41,666 nucleotides of DNA from Chlorokybus atmophyticus (lineage: Eukaryota; Streptophyta; Chlorokybophyceae; Chlorokybales; Chlorokybaceae). Of this stretch, positions 21,416 to 41,651 are shown piece by piece (the stretch's first letter is position 1; the number at the start of each line of letters is the position of its first letter). A program made the position numbers and the translations under genes. The stretch spans positions 664,524 through 706,189 of the forward strand of contig RHPI01000560.1 in NCBI GenBank assembly GCA_009103225.1, read 5' to 3'. The notes below the pieces were generated by a model. The model had not been told where the DNA came from and did not search any database. It saw nothing but the letters and a program-made list of their open reading frames with translations.

Positions 21416-22300
21416 CTACATACATTGTACAGGATCGTTAACTTCGAGGCCATCCAACTTTACATTACAGACATTACTTGTTAAAGCTGAAAGATACTGA
21501 AGGTTATGCGAACAAAACAAATGCACAACGTGTTCTTCTGCGCCCGCGTGCAGTGCACAGGTGTGGATGTGGTTATGGGTGAGTGCGAGTGTGCACACGC
21601 TTGTGCAATGCAATGCAATGCAATGTGTGCAATTACATGCGTCAGTTCAGGCCTGCAGCTGTGGTGCAGTACAGTGTCTGCATGTGTTGTTGTGCCTTTT
21701 TATGTGCGTGCATGCATGCATGTGTGTCAATCATTGTGTGCGCGCGCTGATGTGTGCATATGTGTACGAGCACATATGTGTGTGTCTGAATATCTGCGTG
21801 TGCATTTGCATGCGCCCGTGCAGTGCGTTGCTTCGGCGTAGGTGAGGACGAGTGTGTATATAGAACAATAGTAGTGTGTACGCTTGTATGCACACAAGCA
21901 TGTGCGTGTGCTTGTGCCTGCGTTTGTTGATGTGGACCTTGTATGCAATGTAGTGTGTGCGTGCACTGACGTGCCTGGCGATGCCCTGGCTCTGGCGATT
22001 GCAGGCCGCCGCCGCTACGGTCTTTAGGGTCGCCTGCTCAGCGACCTGGTCAGCCTGGTCCGACTGTGTGCAGTTTGTGCGCTACTGCCGCACACGGTCG
22101 GCGAAGCGCTGGCATACCGCAGCTCTTTGCCGCCGCCGTCGTCATTGCCGCCATTGCCGCCACGTGCCCACAACTCTCGGGCAAAGAGGAGGGGTTGGAA
22201 GGACTGGCTGTGCATCATCGTCGACACGCCAATGGAAGTCTTCAACTGCCGACAGTCGACGGGCCGGCGGGCAGGAAGCAAGCTTGCTGGTTCACTTATG
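21416..22300 (-). other. unresolved coding signal: possible minus-strand exons around a TG-rich intron
   Basis: A possible terminal exon (21416-21499) follows an AG acceptor and reads YLSALTSNVCNVKLDGLEVN and then DPVQCM before TAG. Upstream, 21970 to about 22065 can be read in matching phase as an Ala/Gln-rich helix (SDQADQVAEQATLKTVAAA) ending at a GTCAGT donor. The intron between them would be 21500-21969, filled with TG/CA alternation like introns elsewhere here. The GC-rich block 22010-22300 is also open in plus-strand frames (for example RLLSDLVSLVRLCAVCALLP after a TTTAG acceptor). I cannot decide the strand, and no family is recognised. Confidence 0.22.
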
Positions 22301-23164
22301 AACTGGTCTTGACTCTCGCGGGTCCTTCCCTACCCGGTATGAAGGCGCCCGCGACATTCCTAGGCGGGTGTGTTCCAACTTGCACTTAAAGGAATTCGGG
22401 CGCCGCAAATGGCGGCGCCCACATTTGGGTTATTCATTAATAAATGGGTTATTCGGCTGTTGACCATGTTTGATGACGCAGTAACTATAGCGTGTAATCA
22501 ATTAGCGTTAAAGGGTAGAGTGGATCAGTCTGAACGAGGGTGAGTAGTGGCGGCATGTGTTTGGGGTATGGGGCCTGCCCCGACCTCGTACCGCCAAAAA
22601 TGCGGCCGTTTTAACCACTAACTGTGCCGCAATTGCACCAAATCCCTAGCAATTTTGGGTCGCCGTTGGTAAGCGGTTGCCGCTGAGATATGTTTCAGCA
22701 TTTTTTAGGCATCTTTGCAATGATTGGCCATTTCGCTGCCTTTATGAGCAACGGGCTGTTGTTACCGTTGCGATCCCATTTGATCAATCTTATGCGTGAC
22801 CAAATGGTGGCCTAACGATGCGATTTTTCGTTTAATTGAATCTTAACGATAAGGAATTTAGGTTAGCATTATTTTGATGGTCGTACCTCGGCATTATTTA
22901 CTGATTATCGCAGCACGTACCGTGGCGTGAACGTTACGCTGATTATTAGTTTTGAAACACTTAATAGCATTTGCTAATCATATGGCACCATATTGCACCA
23001 TATTGCAGCATGTTCATCAATATTATCAATGTAACACATTAAAATTATCAACATGCAGCCATAAGCGGCCACGTATGCAGAATTGTGCTCATTCTTACAT
23101 TTATCGGCATGCGCTTAAACAATTGGATGTGCTTTGGACGGCCAGGATCGTGTTTAGGTTGATC
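22301..23164. other. spacer, nothing identified
   Basis: Mixed-composition DNA with only short chance frames. A C/G-rich piece near 22390-22425 and AT-rich DNA from 22840 to 23100 are visible, but no repeat or gene is supported. Confidence 0.4.
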
Positions 23165-23264
23165 TAACGGTGTAACGCTTGTTCTCGCCGCCTAGCCAAT
23201 GAGAAGCAGGCGGGCCGCACATACTGCCGCGCAGCCCGGCAGTCGCGGGTGCCGTGTGATGGCC
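23165..23264 (+). repeat. diverged direct repeat, copy 1
   Basis: Similar in the same orientation to about 24571-24662. Shared words include TAGCCAAT, AGGCAGGC/AGCAGGCGGGC and CGGGTGCCGTGTG-GATGGCC. The two copies bracket the foldback element. Confidence 0.6.
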
Positions 23265-23315
23265 ATAGCGCCGGATGTATGTAGGTTGAATGCCGACAGG
23301 CCGGCCCGACCAATA

Positions 23316-24100
23316 GGCGTGATGGGCGTAATGAATCTGCGCTTATAGCTTATATATGCTCTTAACGTTCAAGAGCATATTATGCTTAGTCGCCAAGAGC
23401 ATACGGTTTTTGAGGATACCAATATGCTCTTACAAAAGGGTAGACTATAGTCTACCCCCGTTAAAAGACTTCGGTTTATAAAAATAGCCCCGTTGAGATC
23501 ATAGATTTGCAAAAATTCAATGCTTTCACAGGCCAACATCATCAATAGGGGAGTAGTTTTGTACGCTATAAGACTACAACGAAGGGTTTGAATTTTGTGT
23601 GAGCTCAGTCTTGTTGCGGGGGAATACCTCGTTAATGGCATGTTTATTTTAAATACTATAAGCATACACATATTACAAGACTCATATATGGTTACGTACA
23701 TAATTAATCTATTATTAACGATTATCATTCAATTTATGCCACGTAAAAACATAATGACGTGGCTTACGATTATTTTGCAATACCCCTGTTAGTAAAATAT
23801 ATATTATGTAAAAAATAAAACAGTATATATTATTGTAAACGCCAAGAGAATAACCCCGTTGATGAAATCAAAGATACACGTGATTCTTATAGCGATGTAG
23901 ATTGTACAGTTAAGGTACATAGTGGTACGTACTTAATTACATTGAAACATTTATTGTACAGTCTACCCCTTTTAAAAACATGCTGTTTGTTTTTAAAGAT
24001 AGTTTGCTCCTGGCGGGATTATGCTCTTGGCGTTAAAAAGAGCATGATATGCTCTTAAACATTAAGAGCATTTGTATGCTATAAAGCAGCCCATCACGCC
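23316..24100. mobile_element. 785-bp foldback (long-TIR) element, non-coding
   Basis: The ends are the 12-base inverted pair GGCGTGATGGGC (23316-23327) and GCCCATCACGCC (24089-24100). The arms continue for about 85 bases each (23316-23406 and 24017-24100) with strong similarity after one 10-base insertion in the left arm. Both arms contain TTATAGC, ATGCTCTTAA, AAGAGCATAT and CGCCAAGAGCATA. The 8-mer AAGAGCAT/ATGCTCTT occurs about eight times in the two arms. The AT-rich centre has no transposase-like frame, so if mobile it would need a partner enzyme. Target duplications were not recognised. Confidence 0.7.
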
Positions 24101-24240
24101 CATTACATCACCCGCATTATGTCACGTATTATGCCATCACGCTCATTACGCTAATTACGCATGATACTGTACCCATCACGCCTTGTCTATCACACTAATT
24201 ACGCCTGATGACACACCCGTCACGCGCTACTCCCTCAATG
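24089..24240 (+). repeat. imperfect tandem repeats of a CATCACGC/CATTACGC word
   Basis: From the right end of the foldback element, words such as CATCACGCC, CATTACATCACC, TCATTACGC and CTAATTACGCC repeat about ten times with variable spacing. The same word in reverse (GGGCGTAATGAAT) occurs inside the left end of the foldback element at 23325-23337. Confidence 0.6.
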
Positions 24241-26175
24241 TTAAGAATACGCACACTGACAATTGCAAAAATGTCATGAAAAATAATATGCTCTTTGCGG
24301 TTAGTCATATTCTCTTAAGCACTAAAATTACCTTGTAGATTCGTTGGTGATCTCAGAATGTATGCTGCAAGCGTGGTTATTTTCTTGGAGCAAAGTCTTT
24401 TAGCGGGGGTGGACTGTACAACGCACACATGACGCATATGTGCACCGTGCATGTTGTGCTAAAAATGAATGGATTCTTTTATTCACTCGCATATACTTTG
24501 TGCAATTGCACAGTATGGGGATGTGCTTTGAGGAGGGTTGAGATTTGCTCAACACAAATCGAATGGCTGATAGCTGATAAACGTCGCATAGCCAATAAGA
24601 GGCAGGCAGGCTGCTCGGTATGCGCGGCAGGCATGTAGTCTCGGGTGCCGTGTGTGATGGCCCTTAGTGCGCGTGATGTGTCTGTGTGCCCTTATGCCGG
24701 CCTCCCGGCTGGCCGGCCGGCCCAATCCCGCCCAATCAGCTGCACCGCTAGCTTCGCTAATTAGCGAACTTTACCTCTAGGTAGGCGGCATTTCGCTAAG
24801 TCTTATGCTCGGGTACATTCAGTCATTGATGATCCAAGTAGGCCGCCTTGGATTGACCCCAATTGAACCTTTACAACAATTACACATGCTCTTGCTTATG
24901 ACTTTAAAAGTGACCGAGCGACCATGATTTGCATCACTCTACAAGATCATAACAATTAAGTCAATGTGCTTTTATCTTCTTATTCGAGATGCACATACAC
25001 AGAAAAATAAGGTAATTCTTGGTCAACCATTTTAATCAAAAGCATGTACCTGCATCTTAACTAGCTGGGTCTCGATTTAGCAATGCTTCGCACTAATGTT
25101 ACAACATAAATACAAACACATGCATTTAAAGCGTATGTATTACACCGAGGTATAATTCTGAATGTAGTAAACTTTCATCTTTCGCTAATTACACTTTACG
25201 CAGTGTACATGGCTAGCTAAGTAGCTATATAGCATACATGCCGTAACAATTGCTGCATTTTCGCTACAATGTTTCAACTTTGTGTCACCTTGTCAATATA
25301 TATGACCTTACATTGTGTCCGAACAATGCTGTATATCAAGGCTGCATGAAGTGCTATAACAAGCGGTTGTCTTTGAAAACTTGTCAAGGTTAACCAATTG
25401 ATTGATTGATTCCCTTATAACATTTGCATTGACATTGCTGTTGTATGAGAACCATGGAGTTCATGCAAAGCTTATGCGCACATGGATAAAGTATAGGTCA
25501 TTTATGGAAATTTATGGAAATCCAAGGCTGCTGCTATTGCACATAACCAAAATCGTGCAATACATATATCCCACATGCTTCACGGCGCACGCAATCATCA
25601 CACACCACCTCGCACACATGCACGCCCATTGGGACAACGTACTAGGTTCATCCTACCTCTCCACCACTTGCTACTGCCTGTGTTGGTCTATTTTTTCAAA
25701 CTACACACCTCCACGATCTTCACTACTTAGCTCATTATTAATACAACTATGCTGACTGCAATAGTTACTTACAATACCACTGGCAAACAACGTCATGGTA
25801 TGACAGCACTTTTGAAGCTATGCCATAACATCAAGGAGTGCTTAAGCCTGCTTGTACGTTGTGCCAGGTAGCACCAGTTTGGTAAGCCAAACATACCACT
25901 TGCACAGCAATGCCATCGGCAGTAACGTCTGCACGAGAAGCACTGGTCAGGGGTAATGCGTGACAATATGCAAGCAATGCTTTTAAAGAGGAACAATCAG
26001 GCAAGTGTTTGATATGTATGCAACGGCCATCGGCAATCACAAACATGGCAGGCAACATACTTGGCATATGCGGTTCCACAACGTTCTTGTTTTTGGCAAC
26101 CTGGAAATCATAACTTGCATGAGTCACAAGCAATCAAGTGCAACGACAAGTTGTAGTAAAGCAACGATGCAAGCC
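24241..26175. other. gene-poor AT-rich spacer
   Basis: It contains the second diverged direct repeat (24571-24662), a GC-rich palindromic patch of GGCCGGCC words near 24690-24725, and the small palindrome TTCGCTAATTAGCGAA near 24753. From 24800 to 25750 only short frames are seen. The part next to 26175 would hold the 3' UTR of the TPR gene. The open minus-strand frame at 25831-26133 has no supported splice link to it. Confidence 0.45.
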
Positions 26176-28079
26176 TCAGAGAAACAAGTACCTTGCTGAA
26201 ACCTCTGAAGCCATGTTAAGCTTTTGGGTCTGGCCTTGATGCGCGGATTCAGATGCAGGATGTGTACATGAATCTGCGGGCACTACCTTTTGCGCGAACT
26301 TCCCGCCAAACACTTGCCTTGCCACCGATAACTCCTGCTCATGACAGCATTGCATTACAAAACCACATGCACACAACCACAGCAGCAAGCTCAACCTCAT
26401 TACATACATGTTTGATGACTCACCTCTTGGTGTATGCTATTGAGCACTGTGCGTGCCTCTAAAAGCTTTGCGCGTACTTTGGCATCCTAAAATGATATTA
26501 TGACATCATCTGACATTGTCATGAAAGCAGCACCTCACGAAGCGTGTGGACAAACAGCACATTTTGAGTTTTGATTACATTTGGTGCCAGTTTTGCTGCG
26601 CGCTGCAACTCCTCGACAGCAGCTCGACAACTCCCCAACTTTAGCAGTGCTTCGCCTCGTCTGTACAGCAACTTGGTCCTCTGCAAGGGTGTTGTTTGCA
26701 CTATGAAAGCTTGACCACATGGTTAAGCCTTGATTTGGTTACATACTTCTGTTGCAGAAGGATCCAAGCTGAGAGCTTTGTCACACATGGCCAGCGCAGC
26801 ATTATACTCCTGCTTGTTCACATGAATGCCTTCAGTCAACTGCACATATGCATGTAAATATCATGGCAGCACGTTTCAAAGCTCTCACCTGCAACCGTAG
26901 GTGACAGGCAGCACTGTTTGAGTAGCACGTGAGCAGAATGCTGTTGCCTCTATCTGTCCTGCACCAGATAGCTGTTACATCGCTCACACAACACACTGGC
27001 GTGCTTATGCTTCAAGCTGTGTTTTCAGCAGCGCTCTGTTGTGTCTATGTCCTTTTCACCTATCACGGCTACCTGCTTACAGGCTTCCTGCTGCTGGATT
27101 CTGAGCTGTCTTCGCACCCTGCCAAGCCAACTCCATGCTGCGTGGGACAACAGGGCAGCAATGTTATGATTATGGGTAGCAGTGACTGATTGGTGCATTT
27201 AACTCATGTGTTGCACTGTAAACAGAGGAGAACTCTTTCCTAATCTCGGAAATCAACTAACCAAGTAATGGATTCTTATTATAACACACAATAGCATCTC
27301 ACCTTGAGAAAAGTGATGGTCTCGCTGTAGTTCTTCAGTGCCCATGCGAGCCGCCCCTCTTGGAAGTAGATGTTGCCTGCTGCCTTGTACAATTCTGCAA
27401 ACTGGCAACCAACCGTGGTATCCTTCAAGCGTCCTCAAGTAAAGTCCAATACCTTGGCACCAGCTCTAGTTTCAACGGGAAGGCTGCACTAGTCCATTTA
27501 CCTCATATTGCTCATCAACGGTCATGTCACCCAGGTTGTGGTCAGCGGGCACCAATTGGTTGTTTCGTTCCTGGTATAGGGCAAATACGCGCACAGAGTG
27601 GTAAATCAGATTAGCATATGACAATCTGCATTGCTAACAACAGTGCACACATATGCGATCAAGCCAACTACACTTCTACGCGCACGCATATGCATATGCA
27701 TTCGCATACGCACGCGCAGCAATAACCCACAGTAACTTGATAACACAACGCATCTACGCACACCAACCGTTACTGATCAAACGTTGCATACAGTCACACA
27801 GTCGGTGCAGCCGAGCCCAAACACAATTACTACATCAGCCTTGGTAGTGTGGAAACCAAAGCATGTTGTACTTAACTTTCAAAACTCTGTGACAAAGCAG
27901 CTCGACTTTAACACTGCTTTGCCCTAAGCTATGACAGCAAGAGCCGCCCTTACCTGTCGCAATTCATCGCTGTCGCCATCAGCTTCACACTGCTCCGCAG
28001 CCTCACCACTATCCCTTTCAGCAGGACGATCGCAAGCTAGGCTACCCACAGCCAAGCTATCCACCTCCGTCACGCTCAT
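26176..28079 (-). CDS. TPR co-chaperone-like protein (FKBP-type TPR domain without PPIase), 9 exons
   Basis: Model: complement(join(26176..26334, 26424..26486, 26579..26680, 26747..26839, 26889..26913, 27081..27130, 27303..27401, 27502..27570, 27954..28079)). It is 786 nt and 261 aa with consistent phase at all eight GT-AG introns. The first about 60 residues are acidic and probably disordered. Three TPRs follow: ELYKAAGNIYFQEGRLAWAL; AACHLRLQ...NAALAMCDKALSLDP; KLLYRRGEALLKLGSCRAAV...LAPN. After these comes a long helix (DAKVRAKLLEARTVLNSI) and SVARQVFGGKF, matching the end of FKBP51-like TPR domains. Of the HSP90 carboxylate-clamp residues, the Asn of GN (TPR1) and the Lys/Arg of TPR3 are present, but the TPR2 Asn is Ser (GSLAACHL). 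The 25- and 50-base exons were placed by phase. The last about 30 residues are weakly supported. It is divergent from the ABC gene. Confidence 0.88.
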
Positions 28080-28302
28080 GCTGACGCTCAATCACCAGCT
28101 CAAGCTACCGCCGTTGCCAGCTGGCAAGTAAGCAAGCTTGTGCCCCAAAACCTGAACACGCCCTGAGCCACGCTTTAAGACATGCATTTGCAGGCACGTG
28201 AACACGCGTGGACACGCCTAGATACGATGGACTCACGCCTTAGGACACGCTTGGCATCAAGTGCTCAAAGCTAACAACAAATGCTGTCCCGAACAGCTGC
28301 CA

Positions 28303-28333
<31 letters not shown>

Positions 28334-28784
28334 CGGTTGCGGGAGCATGGCCGGGGCGGAGCGTTGTTGTTGTTGTTGTCGTCAACGGTGATGGGTTGTT
28401 AGTGGGGTTTGCGTCAGGCAGCAGCAGAGCGAGCGCACGTCGTTCTTGTTGTCATTGACTGCTGCGGTACGGGCTATGAGTACGGTGCAAGTGGGTTTGT
28501 GTTTGTGGGTTTGCAATGTGTGCTGTTCGGCTGACTGGCAGGCTCCTTGGAATTGGCACTTAGAATTGGTGTTTGCTGCTCAGTGGTGATTTGAACTTAT
28601 TTGCACTGCGCATTTGGACTTGGACTCCCATAGGACGCAGCATGCATGCACAAAGACTTTGTCCACACTCATCACAACACAACAACGTCAGATTGCATTC
28701 ATTGTATATGTGGTCTGCTGCTCTGCTTTCTCTAAGCAATAACTGAGAAATTCTCGTATGACAGCTTAGTATTTGTGAGCAGCC
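28080..28784. promoter_or_regulatory. divergent intergenic region between TPR gene and ABCC gene
   Basis: About 700 bases separate the two start codons, so both promoters and 5' UTRs should lie here. A GGC repeat (about 28304-28336) and a TTG/GTC repeat (28364-28383) are present. The plus-strand frame through them, a poly-Ala run, is not a gene. No TATA box can be named with confidence. Confidence 0.45.
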
Positions 28785-37120
<8,336 letters not shown>

Positions 37121-37791
37121 CCGCGCTGTAGCATGGTTTGTCCTACATTTGTATTGTTGTTTGTCATCGATGAGGTATTGTTGTTCCCATGTCATGAATT
37201 GGAAATTGGCGTGCATTTGAGGCTGTGCTCCCGACTGCATGGAAGTTAAGCAGACATGTAAGTATTTACTGTTCTGCCATTGTGCACGTGTACTACAAGC
37301 TGCATTGCCTTGTTGATGCGGTGATGTGAATGTTGCTCTAATTGTATCCCTAACCCGTGTTGGCGTTTTGACCTTGTACCGATGTGACTTCACGTTGCTA
37401 GCTCAGCATAAGCCAGCCTCTGCATGTTTGTACTGCCTCAGGTCATACACAAGCGGGCTTCAGGTGTCCAGTTGCTTGGCGCGTCCTGACTGTGCATATG
37501 GCCAAGTTGTAGGCAGATACACCTTGCACATGTGCAAAGACCCTGCTGTGACGCACTGTCTGCTTGCGATGTGCAACTCTTTACTAATATGGTACACGTC
37601 GTAAGAGTGTGCTGATGAATGTCATGCCACTACATCATGTGCTGTACATGATCATGTGATTTTGTGTTGAGCAATTTATAGCAATCGGCATACTACAATT
37701 ACATTACACCACTAGCATGTCCAGCTTATCTACAACCAATCTTACTAGTTGCGAGGGTGAGAATCCAAGTTGAAGCGTGCCAACTCGGTCA
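37121..37791. other. intergenic region between convergent ABCC and ZIP genes
   Basis: It holds the 3' UTRs of both neighbours. A TGTAA word at about 37256-37260 would fit the poly(A) signal used by many green algae, but one 5-mer proves nothing. No other gene is seen. Confidence 0.5.
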
Positions 37792-39658
37792 TTAAGCTCC
37801 ATACAAGAGAGTCGCGGTCATGATGACGGCACCCACAGCAACGCCTTTCCACAGCTGCCGGTTGTTGTTGCACCTGAGCCCTTCTGGCAAGAGTTCCACG
37901 AACGAAACCGCCGTCATGATGCCGCCCACGAAGCCGAGCAGGTATTGTATCCGCAGCTGCAAGTTGATTACATAAGTAGTTACCAATCAAGTGTGTCCAC
38001 TAGCCACATAGGCACATACCGGTGTGAGGAAAGGGCGCACAAATAAGAGGGCGATCAATGCTCCCACGGGCTCAGATAAACCCGAGGCAAAGGCCATTAG
38101 CAGGGCCTTTTTGCGGGAGCCTGTTGCTGCAAACACCGGGGCCGCCACCACAACCTGTGAAAGGAGTTGTTGTTACACAAGCAACACGTGGACATGGGAA
38201 CACATTGGGCACTCGTTGGGTTGCTGCTTACGCCCTCCGGGATGTTGTGTACGGCGACGGCGAAGGCCATCAGGCCGCCCACGTCCGTGAATGACGCCAT
38301 GGCAACCGCAAAGCCCTCTGGCAGGTTGTGCGCCGTCATTGTCTGGTTTGCATATAATTGGTACACTTCCCAAACAAACGCACATGTCCACAGTATATGG
38401 GTGTGCGAACATATGTGGGCCACATATGCATGCAGATACACGCGCGCACTCACATGTCATCATTGTGTTGTAGCAGTCGTGCACGCATACACAAGAATGC
38501 AAGTGCAGTCACACGCACACACCAGCATCATAAGAAGCCCGAGCCGCAGTAGTCTTGCAGTGTTGCGCGAGGTCCCTTTGACCACACTCCCCGGCGTGTC
38601 CACACCGTCACCACCTGCAACAGCATTGCTGTTGCTATGACCACTGCGAGGAGAGGCGCCGCCGGGCCCGTTGCCGCCGGGGAGATACGGGCTGAGTGCG
38701 ATATAAAACCCCGCGCCGGATATAAACGCGGCGCAGACGGCAGCGACGCCGTTCTCGAGAGCATTGCGGATAAGCAAGTCCACAGCGGATATGCATAGCA
38801 TCACGCCGACGGCCGTACCGAGCAGAAAAGCAAGAAGCGCATCATCGGGCCTCCTTATCACCTGTATTGAGCGTATTGAACAAATTGGGTTGTGCACAAC
38901 TGGGTTGCGTGCTGTGCACACAATCCCAATTGAGTTGTGTGTTCACAACACAGAAATGAACAGCACACGTGTCGGCTTGGGAATGAGTACATGTGTGCGT
39001 GCGTGTGTGTGGTGAGTGTGTGGTAAATGTCTATGCATGCGTACGGGCATCTGTGATTATGCGTACAAATGCCTGCACTCATAAAAATAAATGTCTACTG
39101 ATGCAGAGATGTTGTGTGTACAATGTGTTGAGCTCTTGTATTTTACCTGTACATGTATATGACCAACTCATTCTAATGTATACGCCTGCATGTGTCTCAT
39201 GTCAACTTTCAGTATGCCAAATGCCCCCACCCCCACCCCCCACCCTCACCCCCTTTCATGAGCATGAAGCGGCATCCCTGTGTCATAAGCCATCTTTTAC
39301 TTGCTTGCATGTATCTTGTCTCATACAGTGCCACTGACCTTTACGTATGTCGTGCTGGACATAATCAACAGGGCTGAACAAACACAGTCCTGTGGGCCTG
39401 TCACTGCATGCGTGTGCTTAAAACCACGCACATGACGAAATGTGTTAAGCATTTTGATGTATGGTCTTGGAAGCTTGCATCTAGTGTACGCAATGTCAGC
39501 AATGCAATGCATAGTTCATCCTATGCATAGTTCATCCGATGCCTTGCAATGCGTGTCTAGCCACTCAGCCCACTGACCGCAATGATCCCCCCCAGCCCGG
39601 TTGACAACCCCGCAAGCGTCGACAGCGCCAATGAGCGCCTCTCCCCCTCATCCAGCAT
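37792..39658 (-). CDS. ZIP-family (ZupT-like) divalent metal transporter, 5 exons
   Basis: Model: complement(join(37792..37956, 38020..38154, 38232..38342, 38523..38861, 39578..39658)). It is 831 nt and 276 aa, phase 0 at every junction. TM1-2 read LAGLSTGLGGIIAV and LLAFLLGTAVGVMLCISAVD. A Gly/Ser/Pro-rich cytosolic loop (about 85-125) replaces the His-rich loop. The metal site is complete: HNLPEGFAVAMASF in TM4 and HNIPEG in TM5. These are followed by AAPVFAATGSRKKALLMAFASG with LSEPVGALIAL, and a last helix GFVGGIMTAVSFVELLPE. ZIP proteins bring zinc, iron or manganese into the cytosol from outside or from organelles. The ATG at 39658 was chosen because it fits the usual short ZupT N-terminus; an AG acceptor lies just upstream (at about 39665), so an extra 5' exon is possible. 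A probable tandem paralogue begins at the right edge of the window. Confidence 0.93.
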
Positions 39659-40637
39659 TGCTACCTGCCTCCCAAAGCGCCGCCACCGCCACCGTCACCG
39701 CCGCCACCGCCCACCCCGCCCAGCTCGCCAACAGCAACACCAACAGCAACACGATAGTGTCTCAACCTAACGTTTGGCAATAACGAGCAAACGTGAGAGG
39801 AGTTTCGTATAACGAGGGCAAAGATTCGCTGGGTGAGATGGTTCATCTCAGATGGAGCCTCAATGCTGCTAATAGGCATCTGCGGCCAAAACTGGTCATT
39901 CCTGCAAATCGTTCATCAGCGGCGCTACATGTCATAAGTGATGGCCTACCGGTAAGCGAAGACCAGATCCGAGGTAGGGCACCCGTGTCATGTTGCCACC
40001 ACATCGGTCATGAGTTACCACTTGTTGTGCCTATGATATTGGCCCTTGGAAGTGCTAGATATTGCAGCAAGACGTTGGCTTTTATACCGGTACGTGGGTA
40101 TCTGTCTACCTGGTAGTTGGAACAACGATAGTTATGAAACTAAACTTGAATGCGGTTATCCAACATGAAAACTATGATGTGGTCTGATCTATTAGGCTTC
40201 CATCAAAATCACACGAATGAGCCATGAAAATTGTGACGCCAAAGCAGTGCATCACACAATTTGCAAGATATCATAAACATGCAGATCAAGGCTATAACTT
40301 ATGATCATTATGGTGCACCAGTTATTAGCATAAAAAGCAATTGGCGTTGATGCACATATTACTTCCGGTCCGACTAAGTGCCTTACTATCATTTGTATTT
40401 CAGATACGGGGTATAATATGTTGTCTTTACAAATTGACATCATGTTGTTGTTATGATGATCAATTTGTTGAATTCTAATTCTCAGGTATTGCCGATTGAA
40501 GCTGACCCCTGTCCATCGACCTTCTTGCTGCGTAAGGGTTTCTCGCTAGAATCAGTCGTAGTGTCATAGCATCGTCATTATTATGTTTAAGTTGTTAAGC
40601 TCTACTTTATTCCCCTTATGATCATTATTGCCCCTCT

Positions 40638-40696
<59 letters not shown>

Positions 40697-41651
40697 CGTC
40701 AACGCGTGCGTGTGCGCACGGCTATTGTTAAACCGATTTTAATGCAACTCTTATGTACGTTGTTATTTATATATATATATATATATACATATATGGTACA
40801 CGCTTGCTTGATCCATGCACATTATCTTGAAGCAAGCGCGGACAGTCGTTGCTAATCACACAAAAAAGAAATGTCTCTAACTTCTTGCATGATGCCCTTA
40901 ATATTAACATTAACATTACAGTTCGCTCCTTTGTAGCAAATTTAATGACGCTGCAAGAAAAGAGTGTGCTCATGTACCACGATCTCGCGCAGTCAGATGG
41001 TAGTGGTGTTCTTTGCATATTGCGAACACAACACATATCCGCTCAAAGTGAATATATTTGTGCGTGTGTGCGTATGGTCAGTATGTTCGTAAATATATGT
41101 ACCCATGCCTGCAAAGAAGGAGTCTATCTATGTGAGCCTTTGTGTTTACCAAAGGGTAGGATTCTGTTTTGGGCTAGCTGTACATGTATGATCATGGAGC
41201 TCTTTATACACAAATTGTGATAGAAAAAGCATGGCAACAGGTAGTTTTTGTCATGTTGTATAGACATATGCCAAATGCCGCCACCCCCCATATCGCGCAG
41301 CTCAGCATCGAGAGGTATATCTTATCATATGCCATTCAAATGCAGCATTTTATACTAAGCTTCCAGTTCCCCCCATGCAGTTCCTTTACATTCATAGTTG
41401 CCCTTCAGTTGGCTAGGGGGAGATAATGTTGTATTCAACACGTCACGTTTTATGAGACTGCACATACACTAGGCTGGATGAAACCATAACCTAATGGTCT
41501 GCATTCGATGTTGTAAACATAATGATGCATGAGTTGTAACGTTCATTTATAGCGCACAACATGTCAAAAGGGTGCAATCCATAGTTCATCATGTGCATTA
41601 CAATATGTCTCTCAATGACTCAACCACTCAGTCACGCAAGTTGCCACTTAC
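39659..41651. other. spacer between ZIP gene and second ZIP copy, with simple repeats
   Basis: GGC/GTT-type repeats lie next to the ZIP start (39670-39750). A long TG dinucleotide run occupies about 40640-40676, continued by TGCG/CGTG alternation to 40720. An AT dinucleotide run is at about 40768-40796. The DNA from about 41560 rightwards resembles intron 1 of the ZIP gene (39490-39577). If the second ZIP copy is intact, its exons 2-5 should lie in this spacer, but I could not find them. Confidence 0.5.
40640..40720 (+). repeat. TG microsatellite with CG-rich alternating extension
   Basis: About 18 uninterrupted TG units are followed by CGTGCGTGCG-type alternation. This is strictly alternating purine-pyrimidine sequence. 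Confidence 0.9.

Noticed and set aside
22010-22300. Plus-strand CDS from the GC-rich open frames
   Set aside because: All three plus frames and two minus frames are fairly open because of GC-rich composition; none gives a recognisable domain, so it was kept only as unresolved signal.
24089-24240. CRISPR-like array of short repeats
   Set aside because: Repeats are short, imperfect and irregularly spaced without unique equal-length spacers, and the genome is eukaryotic.
28261-28458. Poly-Ala/poly-Val plus-strand frame upstream of the ABCC gene
   Set aside because: Produced by GGC and GTT trinucleotide repeats in the divergent promoter region; no splice or family support.
40767-41036. Possible exon 2 of the second ZIP copy (minus frame with IKFATKERTVMLMLI)
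   Set aside because: It has a weak hydrophobic resemblance and sits near the expected offset, but the splice phase does not fit and no ZIP-specific residues follow.
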